Made by a program: the position numbers and the translations under genes. A DNA stretch of 19,287 nt from a bacterium HR23 (GTDB lineage: Bacteria > Chloroflexota > Dehalococcoidia > Lucifugimonadales > HRBIN23). Positions 1 through 7,009 of the stretch are shown here, piece after piece (within the stretch, counting starts at the first letter, position 1; each line of letters starts with the position of its first letter). The stretch lies in NCBI GenBank assembly GCA_002923335.1, contig BEHZ01000016.1:1-19287 (forward strand). Reading direction: 5' to 3'. The notes under the pieces are model-generated. The model was given only the letters and a program-made list of their open reading frames with translations. It ran no database searches and was not told the DNA's origin.

Positions 1-183
1 TGGGAGGTGGGGCACCGCTTCCCCGTCGTTACCAACATCCGCCGTGCCGATGTGCGGGAGGACTACGGCTGGGCGGTGCTGGAACTGACAGGGGAGGAAC
101 CGGCCATTGAGGAGGCCCTGGAATGGGTCCGCTCCCAAGGCGTCCGGGTAGACCTGGCCACTGGGGATGTGGTAGAAGGGTAA
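1..183 (+). CDS. NIL-domain protein, 3' end (partial)
   Basis: The reading frame is open from the first base and ends at TAA (181-183), so only the last 60 residues are present. They match the NIL domain, a ferredoxin-like fold known from the C-terminus of the methionine importer ATPase MetN and from several sulfur-metabolism proteins. The visible pattern is FPVVTNI, an acidic turn, WAVLELTGEEPAIEEAL, then a last strand GVRVDL. The start and any upstream domains are outside the window, so it could be a small stand-alone NIL protein or the tail of a larger one. The carrier-protein gene starts 40 nt downstream on the same strand, which suggests one operon. A ligand- or sulfur-related sensing role is inference from the domain family. 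Confidence 0.75.
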   Translation, partial: WEVGHRFPVVTNIRRADVREDYGWAVLELTGEEPAIEEALEWVRSQGVRVDLATGDVVEG

Positions 184-223
184 GATAGAGTGTAGAAGAC
201 CCTAAGCGGGAGGAGGGTTCCCT

Positions 224-499
224 ATGGGCGTTGTGGTGCGTATCCCCTCGCCCCTGCGCCGGCTCACGCAGGGGCTGGACAAGGTGGATGTGGAGGCCCG
301 CACCGTGGCGGAGGTGGTGGAGCGCCTGGAGGCCCGCTTCCCCGGCTTCCGGGAGCGCCTCCTGGACGAAAACGGCGAGGTGCGCTACTTCGTCAACATC
401 TATGTAAACGGGGAGGATGTGCGCTTCCTCCAGGGGCTGGACACCGCCACCAAGCCCGGCGACGAAGTGAGCATCGTTCCCGCCGTGGCGGGCGGGTAG
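224..499 (+). CDS. ThiS/MoaD-family sulfur-carrier protein
   Basis: This 91-residue protein has the size and fold pattern of the ubiquitin-like sulfur carriers (ThiS, MoaD, CysO). An N-terminal beta hairpin is followed by the helix TVAEVVERLEARFPGF, then YFVNIYVNGEDVRFLQGLDT, and then the conserved KPGDEVSIVPAVAGG ending. The terminal Gly-Gly is the residue pair that E1-like enzymes adenylate and convert to a thiocarboxylate. The ATG follows a good AGGAGGG ribosome site. It lies between a NIL-domain gene and an ATC-hydrolase-family gene, so a role in cysteine, homocysteine or other sulfur incorporation seems more likely than molybdopterin synthesis; that is inference. No ThiF/MoeB-like activator or partner synthase is visible in the window. 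The subfamily (MoaD versus CysO-like) cannot be settled by eye. Confidence 0.88.
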   Translation: MGVVVRIPSPLRRLTQGLDKVDVEARTVAEVVERLEARFPGFRERLLDENGEVRYFVNIYVNGEDVRFLQGLDTATKPGDEVSIVPAVAGG

Positions 500-509
500 G
501 GGACCTTGT

Positions 510-995
510 ATGCCCCCCAACCTCCCCCATCTCACCCTTTTGCAACAGCGGTGCATTGAGGCCCGTGTGCTGGGGCCGGTCATCCGCACCCTGCAAGAGG
601 AACTGGGGGCCGAGAGGGCCAACGCTATCATCCAGAAGGCTATCGCCCGCATCGCCTATGCCCAGGGGCAAGAGCGTGCCCGTGCCCTGGGGCGCAACGA
701 CCTTCAAGCCTTCAAGGCCATGAGCACCGCCCGCCACGGCTCCGGCGACCTGGAGATACAGGTGGTGAAGGACACGCCGGAGGAATACACCTTCCGGGTG
801 GTGCGGTGCCGGTTCGCCGAGATGTATCGGGAGATGGGGCTAGGGGATGTGGGGCATCTCCTGTCGTGCAACCGGGACTTCGCCTTCGTGCAGGGCTTCA
901 ACCCCCGCATCCGCCTGGTGCGCACCCAGACCATTATGCAGGGCGCCCCCTTCTGCGACTTCTCCTATCGGGTGGAACCGCCGCAAACCCCTTAG
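510..995 (+). CDS. L-2-amino-thiazoline-4-carboxylic acid hydrolase family protein
   Basis: This 161-residue protein resembles the ATC-hydrolase family, named for the bacterial enzyme that hydrolyses L-2-amino-thiazoline-4-carboxylate on the way to cysteine. The recognisable part is the C-terminal half, with a Cys-Asn-Arg-Asp segment, then FAFVQGFNPRIRLVRTQ, then GAPFCDFSYR. Conserved Cys and Asp residues of the family are present, including the Cys of CDF. The N-terminal half is predicted mostly helical (ALGRNDLQAF and neighbours). The gene starts 10 nt after the carrier-protein stop, with only a weak ribosome site, so coupling to the upstream gene is likely. Many family members have no tested substrate. 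Given the neighbours, sulfur-amino-acid chemistry is a reasonable but unproven role. It ends 12 nt from the convergent stop of the next gene. Confidence 0.8.
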   Translation: MPPNLPHLTLLQQRCIEARVLGPVIRTLQEELGAERANAIIQKAIARIAYAQGQERARALGRNDLQAFKAMSTARHGSGDLEIQVVKDTPEEYTFRVVRCRFAEMYREMGLGDVGHLLSCNRDFAFVQGFNPRIRLVRTQTIMQGAPFCDFSYRVEPPQTP

Positions 996-1007
996 CCCCC
1001 AACACAC

Positions 1008-1343
1008 CTATAGCCTCTCCAGGGCGCTCTGCAACGCCTCCCCATCGCCACCGGCCAGGGCCTTCTGCACCCGTTGCGCCTTGGCGTAGGTGCGGGCCAA
1101 CGCCGTCTCCCACGCCCCAGGCTGGTAGCGCACGATACGGATCACCCCATCGGCCCCACGGATGAAGTGCAAGAAGGCGCTATCCCGACTCCCGGCGAAA
1201 AAGGCCTCTTCCCCATTGGGCAGGGGACGCCCCTGCACATACACCCCGTAGCAGTTCAGATACCGTCGGTAGCGGAAGGGCAGGGCGTCCTTGACACGGG
1301 CAATGGCGACCACCATCTCCGCCACCTGCAGGGGGAGTTCCAT
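1008..1343 (-). CDS. Hypothetical protein, 111 residues
   Basis: I do not recognise this family. The protein is soluble-looking, with no signal peptide or membrane segment. The N-terminal part has alternating hydrophobic and basic residues (MVVAIARVKDALPFRYRRYL). The middle has a beta-like run (AFFAGSRDSAFLHFIRG, then VIRIVRYQPG). The C-terminus is helical (TALARTYAKAQRVQKAL). It starts 39 nt downstream of the gamma-glutamyltransferase-family gene on the same strand and is probably the last gene of that unit. It is kept as a gene because it fills the gap between two convergent real genes without overlap and reads like a folded protein. Function unknown. Confidence 0.6.
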   Translation of the reverse strand: MELPLQVAEMVVAIARVKDALPFRYRRYLNCYGVYVQGRPLPNGEEAFFAGSRDSAFLHFIRGADGVIRIVRYQPGAWETALARTYAKAQRVQKALAGGDGEALQSALERL

Positions 1344-1382
1344 GCCTCACTTCCCTGGCCCCCGTCCGGGGTCCACCACGCC

Positions 1383-3041
1383 CTAATAGGCGTAGGCACC
1401 CCCGTCGCACCGGGGGTCGGAACCGCCCATGCGCACCCCCGTGGACGGGTCAACCATGATGATTTGCACCCCACCCAGGAAGGCGGAGGCCGGGTAGGGG
1501 CCAACCCTGTGTCCCCGACGCCTCAACTCCTCCACCAGGGCGGTATCCTTCAGGAAAGGCTCCTCCAGGCGCAGTTCCGGGGGGTTATCCACGGCGATGG
1601 GGTCGGTGCCGGGGAAGTGGGTAAAGCGAGGGGCCTCGGCTGCCTCCTGCGGGTTCAGGCCGAAGTCCAGGAGGCGGGTGAGCACTTGCACATTCCACTG
1701 GGGCTGGTTGTCGCCTCCCGGCGTGCCGCCCAGGAGGAGCAAACGCCCTTCCCGGAAGGCCATGTAGGCGTTGAGGGTGTGCATAGTGCGCTTGCCGGGG
1801 GCAATGACATTGGGATGCCCCTCCACCAGGCTGAAACCCCGCCCCACCCGGTTGTTCAGCAATACCCCCGTATCCCCTGCTACCCAGCACGCCCCAAAGG
1901 CGTTGGAGAGGCTGTGGATGAAGGAGACCGCATTCCCCTCCTTGTCTATGACGCAGAAGTAACTGGTGGCGCCGTCGTCGGCGGGCACCGCCAGCGCCCC
2001 CGGAGCCACCAAGGGAGAGGCCCGCCCCATCTCTATGGCCCGCCGGCGCTCCTGGGCATAGGCCTTGGAGAGAAGGGTCTGCCAGGGGGAGGGGACGAAC
2101 TCGGGGTCGCCCAGGTAGGCCAGGCGGTCGGCATAGGCCAGTTTCTTGGCCTCGGTGAGGAGGTGGATGTAGTCGGCGGTGGTGTGGCCCATCCCTTGCA
2201 GGTCAAACCCCTCCAGCAGGTTGAGCATCTGCAACACCAGAATGCCCTGGGAGGGGAGATGGGTTTCGTAAATGGTAACGCCCCGATAGGTGGTGGAGAG
2301 GGGGTCGTCGTAGAGGATGGTGCGGTGGCTGGCCCACTCCTGGGGCGTGTAGAGACCCCCCTCGGCCTGCAGGGCGGTGAGGATGCGCCGTGCCACCTCC
2401 CCCTCGTAAAACTCTCGGGGGCCGTGGCGGGCGATGGCCTGGAGGGTTTGGGCCAACTGGTGCTGGCGCAGGACCGCCCCCGGCCGGTAGGGACGCCCTT
2501 CCTGCAGGAAGATGCGCCCCGCCGAGGGGCTCCGGGCCAACTGGGGGCCGGCGATGGCGAAGTAACGGGCGATGCGCTGGGGGAGGGGAAAGCCCTCCTC
2601 CGCCAGGGCGATGGCCGGTTCCAGCAGACGGGCCAGGGTGAACCGCCCGCTCCCAAAACGCTCAAGAAGCGTAGCATAGGCGTCCACTTCGCCGGGGATG
2701 GCCACCGAGAGGGGGCCATCCTGGGGCATCACCCGGTAGCCCCGGGAGACGAAGAAGTCTCGGGTCGCCTTGAGGGGGGCCTTCCCGCTCCCTGTAACGC
2801 CGTAGACCTTCCCCTCCCGTGCCCGGTAGACCAGGGCGAACACCTCGCCCCCCAGCCCACACATGGGGGGAAGCACCACCCCCTCCACCCCCGCGGTGGC
2901 GATGGCCGCATCTATGGCGTTGCCCCCCTCCTGGAGCACCCGCAGACCCGCCGACGCTGCCAGAGGCGAAGCGGAGCAGACCATACCGTTGCGGGTGAGC
3001 ACCACACTGCGTCCTGTGGTAACGGTCAGCGAAAGGCCCAT
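1383..3041 (-). CDS. Gamma-glutamyltransferase family protein (Ntn-hydrolase proenzyme)
   Basis: The 552-residue protein is full length for the gamma-glutamyltranspeptidase family, which cleaves itself before a Thr and then transfers or hydrolyses gamma-glutamyl or related acyl groups. Family landmarks are the N-terminal MVCSASPLAASAGLRVL with GGNAIDAAIA, then MCGLGGEVFAL, and SGKAP. The predicted autocleavage site lies before Thr359 in DDGATSYFCVIDKEGNAVS; GGTPGGDNQPQ and MGGSDPRCDG follow near the C-terminus. No signal peptide is seen, so it is probably cytoplasmic, as in the YwrD-like branch; true substrates are unknown. The start is set at the ATG at 3041 behind a GGAAGGGGGG ribosome site. 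A longer frame reaching 3272 would run through the next gene and lacks family similarity. The next upstream gene ends 19 nt away, on the same strand. Confidence 0.92.
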   Translation of the reverse strand: MGLSLTVTTGRSVVLTRNGMVCSASPLAASAGLRVLQEGGNAIDAAIATAGVEGVVLPPMCGLGGEVFALVYRAREGKVYGVTGSGKAPLKATRDFFVSRGYRVMPQDGPLSVAIPGEVDAYATLLERFGSGRFTLARLLEPAIALAEEGFPLPQRIARYFAIAGPQLARSPSAGRIFLQEGRPYRPGAVLRQHQLAQTLQAIARHGPREFYEGEVARRILTALQAEGGLYTPQEWASHRTILYDDPLSTTYRGVTIYETHLPSQGILVLQMLNLLEGFDLQGMGHTTADYIHLLTEAKKLAYADRLAYLGDPEFVPSPWQTLLSKAYAQERRRAIEMGRASPLVAPGALAVPADDGATSYFCVIDKEGNAVSFIHSLSNAFGACWVAGDTGVLLNNRVGRGFSLVEGHPNVIAPGKRTMHTLNAYMAFREGRLLLLGGTPGGDNQPQWNVQVLTRLLDFGLNPQEAAEAPRFTHFPGTDPIAVDNPPELRLEEPFLKDTALVEELRRRGHRVGPYPASAFLGGVQIIMVDPSTGVRMGGSDPRCDGGAYAY

Positions 3042-3060
3042 ACACCCCCCCTTCCGGTGA

Positions 3061-3309
3061 TTAGAGGCCGGTGAACCGGCGCCCTCGGCGCAGGTCGGCA
3101 TACCATAAACCGAAAGCCAGGATGCCCCGCACGCCCAGGGCGCGCCCCAGCATCTTTCGGGCGAACCAGCCCCGACGCCTCGCCAGGTAAGAGGGCGACA
3201 GCCCACACGCCAGGGCGAAGCCCAGAACGCCCACCAGCGCCCGCAGGAGGTCCAGCAGATAAAGCATCCCATCCACCGGGGCCAGCAGGATATGCACCAG
3301 CCAGACCAT
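3061..3309 (-). CDS. Small membrane protein of unknown function, 82 residues
   Basis: The first 40 residues are strongly hydrophobic (VWLVHILLAPVDGMLYLLDLLRAL, then VGVLGFALACGL) and could form one or two membrane segments. The second half is basic (YLARRRGWFARKMLGRALGVRG, ending DLRRGRRFTGL), which by the positive-inside rule puts the tail in the cytoplasm. I do not recognise a family. It ends 19 nt before the gamma-glutamyltransferase-family start and begins 35 nt after the upstream metallo-hydrolase stop, so it looks like part of the same leftward transcription unit. It could assist transport of a peptide or amino acid handled by its neighbour, but nothing in the sequence shows this. It occupies space otherwise free of real genes. 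Confidence 0.6.
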   Translation of the reverse strand: MVWLVHILLAPVDGMLYLLDLLRALVGVLGFALACGLSPSYLARRRGWFARKMLGRALGVRGILAFGLWYADLRRGRRFTGL

Positions 3310-3344
3310 ACCCGCCCTATCCTAGCAGAACAAGACGCCGAGGG

Positions 3345-3986
3345 CTACCCCGCCCACAGCACATCCCCGCACAGGTCGGGCGGATGGGGTCGGCTGGCGA
3401 AGAGGGCATACTCCTCCCGTGCCTTGCCGATAGTGGTGCCTTCGCCGTGGCCGGGGAGCACCACCGTCTCCTCCGGGAGCACCAGCAGGTGCCGGCGAAT
3501 GCTCTCCACGATCTGGCGGAAGTCCTGGGGCGTGCGGGTGTGCCCCGGCCCGCCGGGGAAAAGGGTGTCCCCGCTGAGAAGATACCGCCCCCACAGGAAA
3601 CAGGTGGAGCCGGGGGTGTGGCCGGGGGTAGCCATGGCCCGCAGGGCCAGCCGGCCGAAGGGAAACACCTGCCCATCGGCAATGACAAAGTCCGGGGGAA
3701 CGGGGAGGCCGTCGGCGTCGGCCTCCCCGATGCCCACCGGGGCGTGCAGGGCGGTCTTGATGCTCGCCAGGCCCGCCCAGTGGTCCGGGTGCCGATGGGT
3801 CAACAGAATAGCCCGCACCCGAACACCCTGGAGGGCCTGGAGCACCTTCTCCGGCTCCTCGGGGGCGTCCACCAGCAGGCCCTCGCCCGTCGCCCGGCAC
3901 ACCAGGACGTAGGCGTTATTGCTGAAGCGCCCGCATACCACCCTCTGCAGGAGGGCGTGGCCATCCTGGTAAACTACCGGGACCAT
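3345..3986 (-). CDS. Metallo-beta-lactamase-fold hydrolase (glyoxalase II-like)
   Basis: This 213-residue protein has the complete metal-binding set of the glyoxalase II-like metallo-beta-lactamase group. THRHPDH supplies His64, His66, Asp68 and His69. TPGHTPGS supplies His123. LLSGDTLF supplies Asp140, and VVLPGHGEGTTIG supplies His180. Such enzymes commonly hydrolyse thioesters such as S-lactoylglutathione, or phosphodiesters; the substrate here is unknown. The start codon lies inside the end of the upstream metallo-hydrolase gene (13-nt overlap) with only a weak ribosome site, so translational coupling is likely. Two unrelated branches of this fold in one unit, upstream of a gamma-glutamyltransferase-family gene, is compatible with thiol or glutamyl-conjugate detoxification, but that is speculative. 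Confidence 0.9.
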   Translation of the reverse strand: MVPVVYQDGHALLQRVVCGRFSNNAYVLVCRATGEGLLVDAPEEPEKVLQALQGVRVRAILLTHRHPDHWAGLASIKTALHAPVGIGEADADGLPVPPDFVIADGQVFPFGRLALRAMATPGHTPGSTCFLWGRYLLSGDTLFPGGPGHTRTPQDFRQIVESIRRHLLVLPEETVVLPGHGEGTTIGKAREEYALFASRPHPPDLCGDVLWAG

Positions 3987-4660
3987 TCAAATTTCACGTT
4001 CAGCACGGGGTCCAGAATCTCCACCCGTGCCCCTTTCACCAACCCCTTGAACTTGTGGGGGTCTCCCCCGGTGGCGTAGCCGTAGTGCATGGGGATAACC
4101 ACCTTGGGCTTGATGAGGTCGTTGACGGCCGAGGCAGCCTCCGTCTCATCGCAGGTGTAGGTGCCGCCGATGGGCACCAGGGCGATGTCCACCTGCCCCA
4201 GTTGTCCCATCTCCTCCACCTTATTGGTGTCCCCGCAGTGGAGAACTATCTTCCCCCCAATGGTGAAGAGGAACATGGTGTTGAAGCCCTGCTCTTTGGG
4301 GTGGAACTGGTTGTAGCCGGCAAAGGCCTTGATATGGCTCCCCTTCTGGTCGGTGGACTGCCCCGCCTTGATGGCCACCACCTTCCAGATGCCCTTGACA
4401 TCCTGGGGAAGTTGGGCCTCCACGGCAGGGTTGGTGATGATGATGGTCTCTTTCTTGGCGCACGCCTTGATGGCGTTGGGGTCCAGATGGTCGGGATGCG
4501 GGTGGGTAATGAGGACCAGGTCGGCCTTGTCGGCGCCCACCTCTTTCGCACCGATGCGATGGGGGTCCACCCAAATCGTCAGGCGATTGCTCTTGATCTT
4601 GAAGGTGGACTGGACATAGCGGGTGAACTCTACGCCGTCAATGGTAACGGTGCTGGGCAT
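3974..4660 (-). CDS. Metallo-beta-lactamase-fold hydrolase (UlaG/UPF0173-like)
   Basis: The 228-residue protein resembles the UlaG/UPF0173 branch of metal-dependent hydrolases. ITHPHPDHLDP gives His53, His55, Asp57 and His58. LHCGDTN gives Asp144, and VVIPMHYG gives His192. The short, strand-rich N-terminus (MPSTVTIDGVEFTRY) and the MHYG motif near the C-terminus are typical of this branch. The ATG follows an excellent GGAGG ribosome site, and a perfect TATAAT lies 33-38 nt upstream, so this is probably the first gene of the leftward unit. It is richer in Lys than most neighbours (for example KIKSNR, KACAKK), which may mean a different origin or simply a conserved sequence. Substrate unknown. 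Confidence 0.9.
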   Translation of the reverse strand: MPSTVTIDGVEFTRYVQSTFKIKSNRLTIWVDPHRIGAKEVGADKADLVLITHPHPDHLDPNAIKACAKKETIIITNPAVEAQLPQDVKGIWKVVAIKAGQSTDQKGSHIKAFAGYNQFHPKEQGFNTMFLFTIGGKIVLHCGDTNKVEEMGQLGQVDIALVPIGGTYTCDETEAASAVNDLIKPKVVIPMHYGYATGGDPHKFKGLVKGARVEILDPVLNVKFEWSR

Positions 4661-4692
4661 AGCACACCTCCAATGGAGTTGGCCCCAACCCT

Positions 4693-4698
4693 ATTATA
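4693..4698 (-). promoter_or_regulatory. Likely -10 element for the leftward metallo-hydrolase unit
   Basis: Read on the minus strand this is a perfect TATAAT, 33-38 nt before the ATG at 4660. A matching -35 is less clear: TTGTGC (4724-4719) is the best candidate, but the spacer would be 20 nt. The AT-rich hexamer stands out in otherwise GC-rich sequence, and the gap is between divergent genes, where promoters are expected. Confidence 0.5.
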
Positions 4699-4766
4699 GC
4701 CCCACTCCCGTGTATGGCGCACAAGCGCCCGGGGCCGTCCTTTCCAGGGGGCTTCCCTTCGCCTCG

Positions 4767-4796
4767 TTGACGCCTATTTGCGCCCTTTGCTACCCT
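4767..4796 (+). promoter_or_regulatory. Likely promoter of the acyl-CoA synthetase operon
   Basis: TTGACG (4767-4772) resembles a -35 box. TACCCT (4791-4796) lies 18 nt further on and is preceded by TG at 4788-4789, an extended -10 arrangement. Transcription would begin near 4803, about 20 nt before the ATG at 4824, leaving room for the strong AGGAGG ribosome site. The -10 matches consensus at only three of six positions, so this is a moderate call. Confidence 0.45.
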
Positions 4797-4823
4797 GGTA
4801 GAGAACCTGCCACAGGAGGGGGT

Positions 4824-5558
4824 ATGAGCACCCAGGGCCTCCTGGACACCTTGCGCCGTGAAGGGCGCACCATCCTCACGGAAGTGGAAGCCAAGGAGTT
4901 CCTCGCCCCCACCGGCATCCCCATCGTCCCCACCCGCCTCGCCCGTTCCCAGCGGGAGGCGGTGCGGATAGCCCGGGAACTGGGCTGGCCGGTGGTGCTG
5001 AAGGTCGTCTCCCCCGACATCGTCCACAAAAGCGACATCGGGGGGGTGAAGGTGGGGCTGACCAGCGCCTCGGCTGTGGCCCGAGCCTATCGGGAGATTA
5101 TGCAAGCGGTGCGCACCCACGCCCCCCAAGCACGCCTGCACGGGGTCTCGGTGCAGAAGATGGCCCCCCCAGGACGGGAGGTCATCATCGGCGCCGGCAA
5201 AGACCCCCAATTCGGCCACTATGTGATGTTCGGGCTGGGGGGCATCTTCGTGGAGGTGTTGAAGGATGTGGCCTTCCGCCTGGTGCCCCTTACCCCCCGA
5301 GACGCCCGCCAGATGATACGGGAGATCCGGGGCTTCCCCCTGCTGGAGGGGCAAAGGGGCCAGCCCCCCGCCGACCTGACCGCCCTGGAGCAGGCCCTCC
5401 TGGGGCTCTCCGCTTTCCTGGAGGCCCACCCGGAGGTGCAAGAGGTGGACCTAAACCCCGTCTTCGCCTACCCCCAGGGTTGTGTGGCCGTGGATGTCCG
5501 TGTAGTGGTGGAGGGGGGCGCCCTCGCCTCCTCCGCACCCTCAGGAGGGACCCCATGA
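4824..5558 (+). CDS. ADP-forming acyl-CoA synthetase, beta subunit (ATP-grasp)
   Basis: The 244-residue protein is the ATP-grasp half of an NDP-forming acyl-CoA synthetase, which makes ATP from an acyl-CoA, ADP and phosphate (or runs in reverse). Visible landmarks are LTEVEAKEFLAPTGIPI, then PVVLKVVSPDIVHKSDIGGVK, the nucleotide-binding VSVQKMAPPGREVIIGAGKDPQ, GLGGIFVEVLKDVAFRL, and the metal-binding EVDLNPVFAY near the end. The ATG at 4824 follows AGGAGGGGG and begins at the family's usual point; an in-frame extension upstream to 4623 would run through the promoter region. Its TGA overlaps the next ATG as ATGA, so the two subunits should be made together. The substrate cannot be read from sequence; acetate, branched-chain and aryl acids are all known in the family. 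Confidence 0.92.
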   Translation: MSTQGLLDTLRREGRTILTEVEAKEFLAPTGIPIVPTRLARSQREAVRIARELGWPVVLKVVSPDIVHKSDIGGVKVGLTSASAVARAYREIMQAVRTHAPQARLHGVSVQKMAPPGREVIIGAGKDPQFGHYVMFGLGGIFVEVLKDVAFRLVPLTPRDARQMIREIRGFPLLEGQRGQPPADLTALEQALLGLSAFLEAHPEVQEVDLNPVFAYPQGCVAVDVRVVVEGGALASSAPSGGTP

Positions 5559-7009
5559 CCTGGACCTTTGAGGAGATGGACCGCATGTTCCACCCCCGGG
5601 TGGTGGCGGTGGTGGGGGACAAAAAGGACCGGGACTATATGTGGCTCCGCTCCGTAAGCACCCTGAAGGGGAAGGTCTACTCGGTGCAGGTGAACCCCGA
5701 GGAGGCGGCCAACATCGTGGCCATGGGCTTCCCCAACTACTCCAGCCTGCTGGACATCCCCGAGCCGGTGGATTATGTCATCGTGGCGGTGCCGCGGCAC
5801 GTGGCCCCCCGTGTGCTGGAGGACGCTATCCGCAAGGGGGTGAACGGGGTGATGTTCTTCACCGCCGGCTTCGCCGAAACGGGGGAGCCAGAGGGCATCC
5901 GCCTCCAGCAGGTGCTCACCGACATGGCCCGCAAGGCACGGATGAAAATCGTCGGCCCCAACTGTATGGGCCTCTTCAACCCCCGCTGGGGCCTGCGCCA
6001 CAGCCCCGAGCAATACTACGACGACGGGGGGCCGGTGGGCTTCATCTCCCAGAGCGGAACCCACGCCACCTTCTTCAGCCTGGTGGGCTACCAGCACGGC
6101 GTCAAGATCAGCAAATCCGCCAGCATGGGCAACGGCATCATCCTCCACGCCGACGACTACCTGGACTACCTGGGGCAAGACCCCCAGACCCAGGTCATCG
6201 CCATGTATCTGGAGGGGGTGCCCAACGCCCGCCGCCTCTTCCACCTTATGCAGGAGATCGGCCAAAGGAAACCCATCGTGGTGTGGAAAGGGGGACAGAC
6301 CAGCGAAGGGGCACGGGCGGTGCAGTCCCATACCGCCTCCCTGGCAGCCTCAACTGCCCTTTGGCAGGCGGCGGTGCGCCAGGCCAACGCCCTGTGGGCC
6401 GATTCCTTTGACGAGACCCTGGACCTGGTAAAGGCCCTCTGCTTCCTGAAGGAACCGGTCGGCCCCCGCCTGGGGCTGGTGGCCATGACAGGGGGGCAAT
6501 CGGTGGTCATCACCGACGCTTTTGCCAAAGCAGGCCTGCAGGTGCCTCTCCTTACCCCCCGCTCCTATCAGGAGTTGGCCACCTTCTACAGCACCATCGG
6601 AGGGAGTTACCGCAACCCCATGGACATGACCCCTACCAGCCGAAACCTGGATATGGTGCGTCGGGTGCTGGACATCCTGGCACGGGACGACAATATCGAC
6701 GCCATCTGCTACGAGTTCAATATGGGCTTCTCGGCACGGGAGGGGATGGTGGAGCGGCTGGTGGACCTGCTGGGGGAGTTTCGGGAGGCCTACCCCCGCC
6801 CCTTCCTGTGCGTGCTGTCGGCGGTGCATCGGGAGGCGGAGGCGGTGGGGGTGCGCCAGGCCCTGGCCCAGCGGGGGGTGCCGGCCTACCCCTCCTTCCA
6901 GCGGGCGGGCAATGCCTTCCGCAAGGTGTGGGACTACTACCGGGAGCGCCGAGAACGGGGGGCTACTCGCCCGGCCCCCGCTCCTGCAGGACCCGTCCGC
7001 CCAGGGTAG
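5555..7009 (+). CDS. ADP-forming acyl-CoA synthetase, alpha subunit (CoA-binding)
   Basis: The 484-residue protein carries the CoA-binding Rossmann domain and the two ligase domains of NDP-forming acyl-CoA synthetases. The order is HPRVVAVVGDKK, VQVNPEEAANIVAMG, YVIVAVPRHVAPRVLED, IVGPNCMGLFNP, GPVGFISQSGTHATF, and KPIVVWKGGQTSEGARAVQSHTASLA. His259 in that last motif matches the phosphorylated catalytic His, although the family's usual HTGALAG is HTASLAA here. The ATG at 5555 is chosen over an in-frame start at 5480 because it overlaps the beta-subunit stop (ATGA), has a GGAGGGA ribosome site and fits the domain start. Its last 47 nt overlap the 3' end of the convergent flavin-binding gene. 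The C-terminal tail is Pro/Ala-rich. Confidence 0.92.
   Translation: MTWTFEEMDRMFHPRVVAVVGDKKDRDYMWLRSVSTLKGKVYSVQVNPEEAANIVAMGFPNYSSLLDIPEPVDYVIVAVPRHVAPRVLEDAIRKGVNGVMFFTAGFAETGEPEGIRLQQVLTDMARKARMKIVGPNCMGLFNPRWGLRHSPEQYYDDGGPVGFISQSGTHATFFSLVGYQHGVKISKSASMGNGIILHADDYLDYLGQDPQTQVIAMYLEGVPNARRLFHLMQEIGQRKPIVVWKGGQTSEGARAVQSHTASLAASTALWQAAVRQANALWADSFDETLDLVKALCFLKEPVGPRLGLVAMTGGQSVVITDAFAKAGLQVPLLTPRSYQELATFYSTIGGSYRNPMDMTPTSRNLDMVRRVLDILARDDNIDAICYEFNMGFSAREGMVERLVDLLGEFREAYPRPFLCVLSAVHREAEAVGVRQALAQRGVPAYPSFQRAGNAFRKVWDYYRERRERGATRPAPAPAGPVRPG

Noticed and set aside
1074..3074. Long plus-strand open frame (666 codons) opposite the gamma-glutamyltransferase-family gene
   Set aside because: It is the antisense of a clear enzyme, is rich in Gly, His and Pro, and has no family pattern; long antisense frames are common in GC-rich DNA.
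3042..3272. N-terminal extension of the gamma-glutamyltransferase-family gene
   Set aside because: It would run through the small membrane-protein gene; the ATG at 3041 has a good ribosome site and starts at the family domain.
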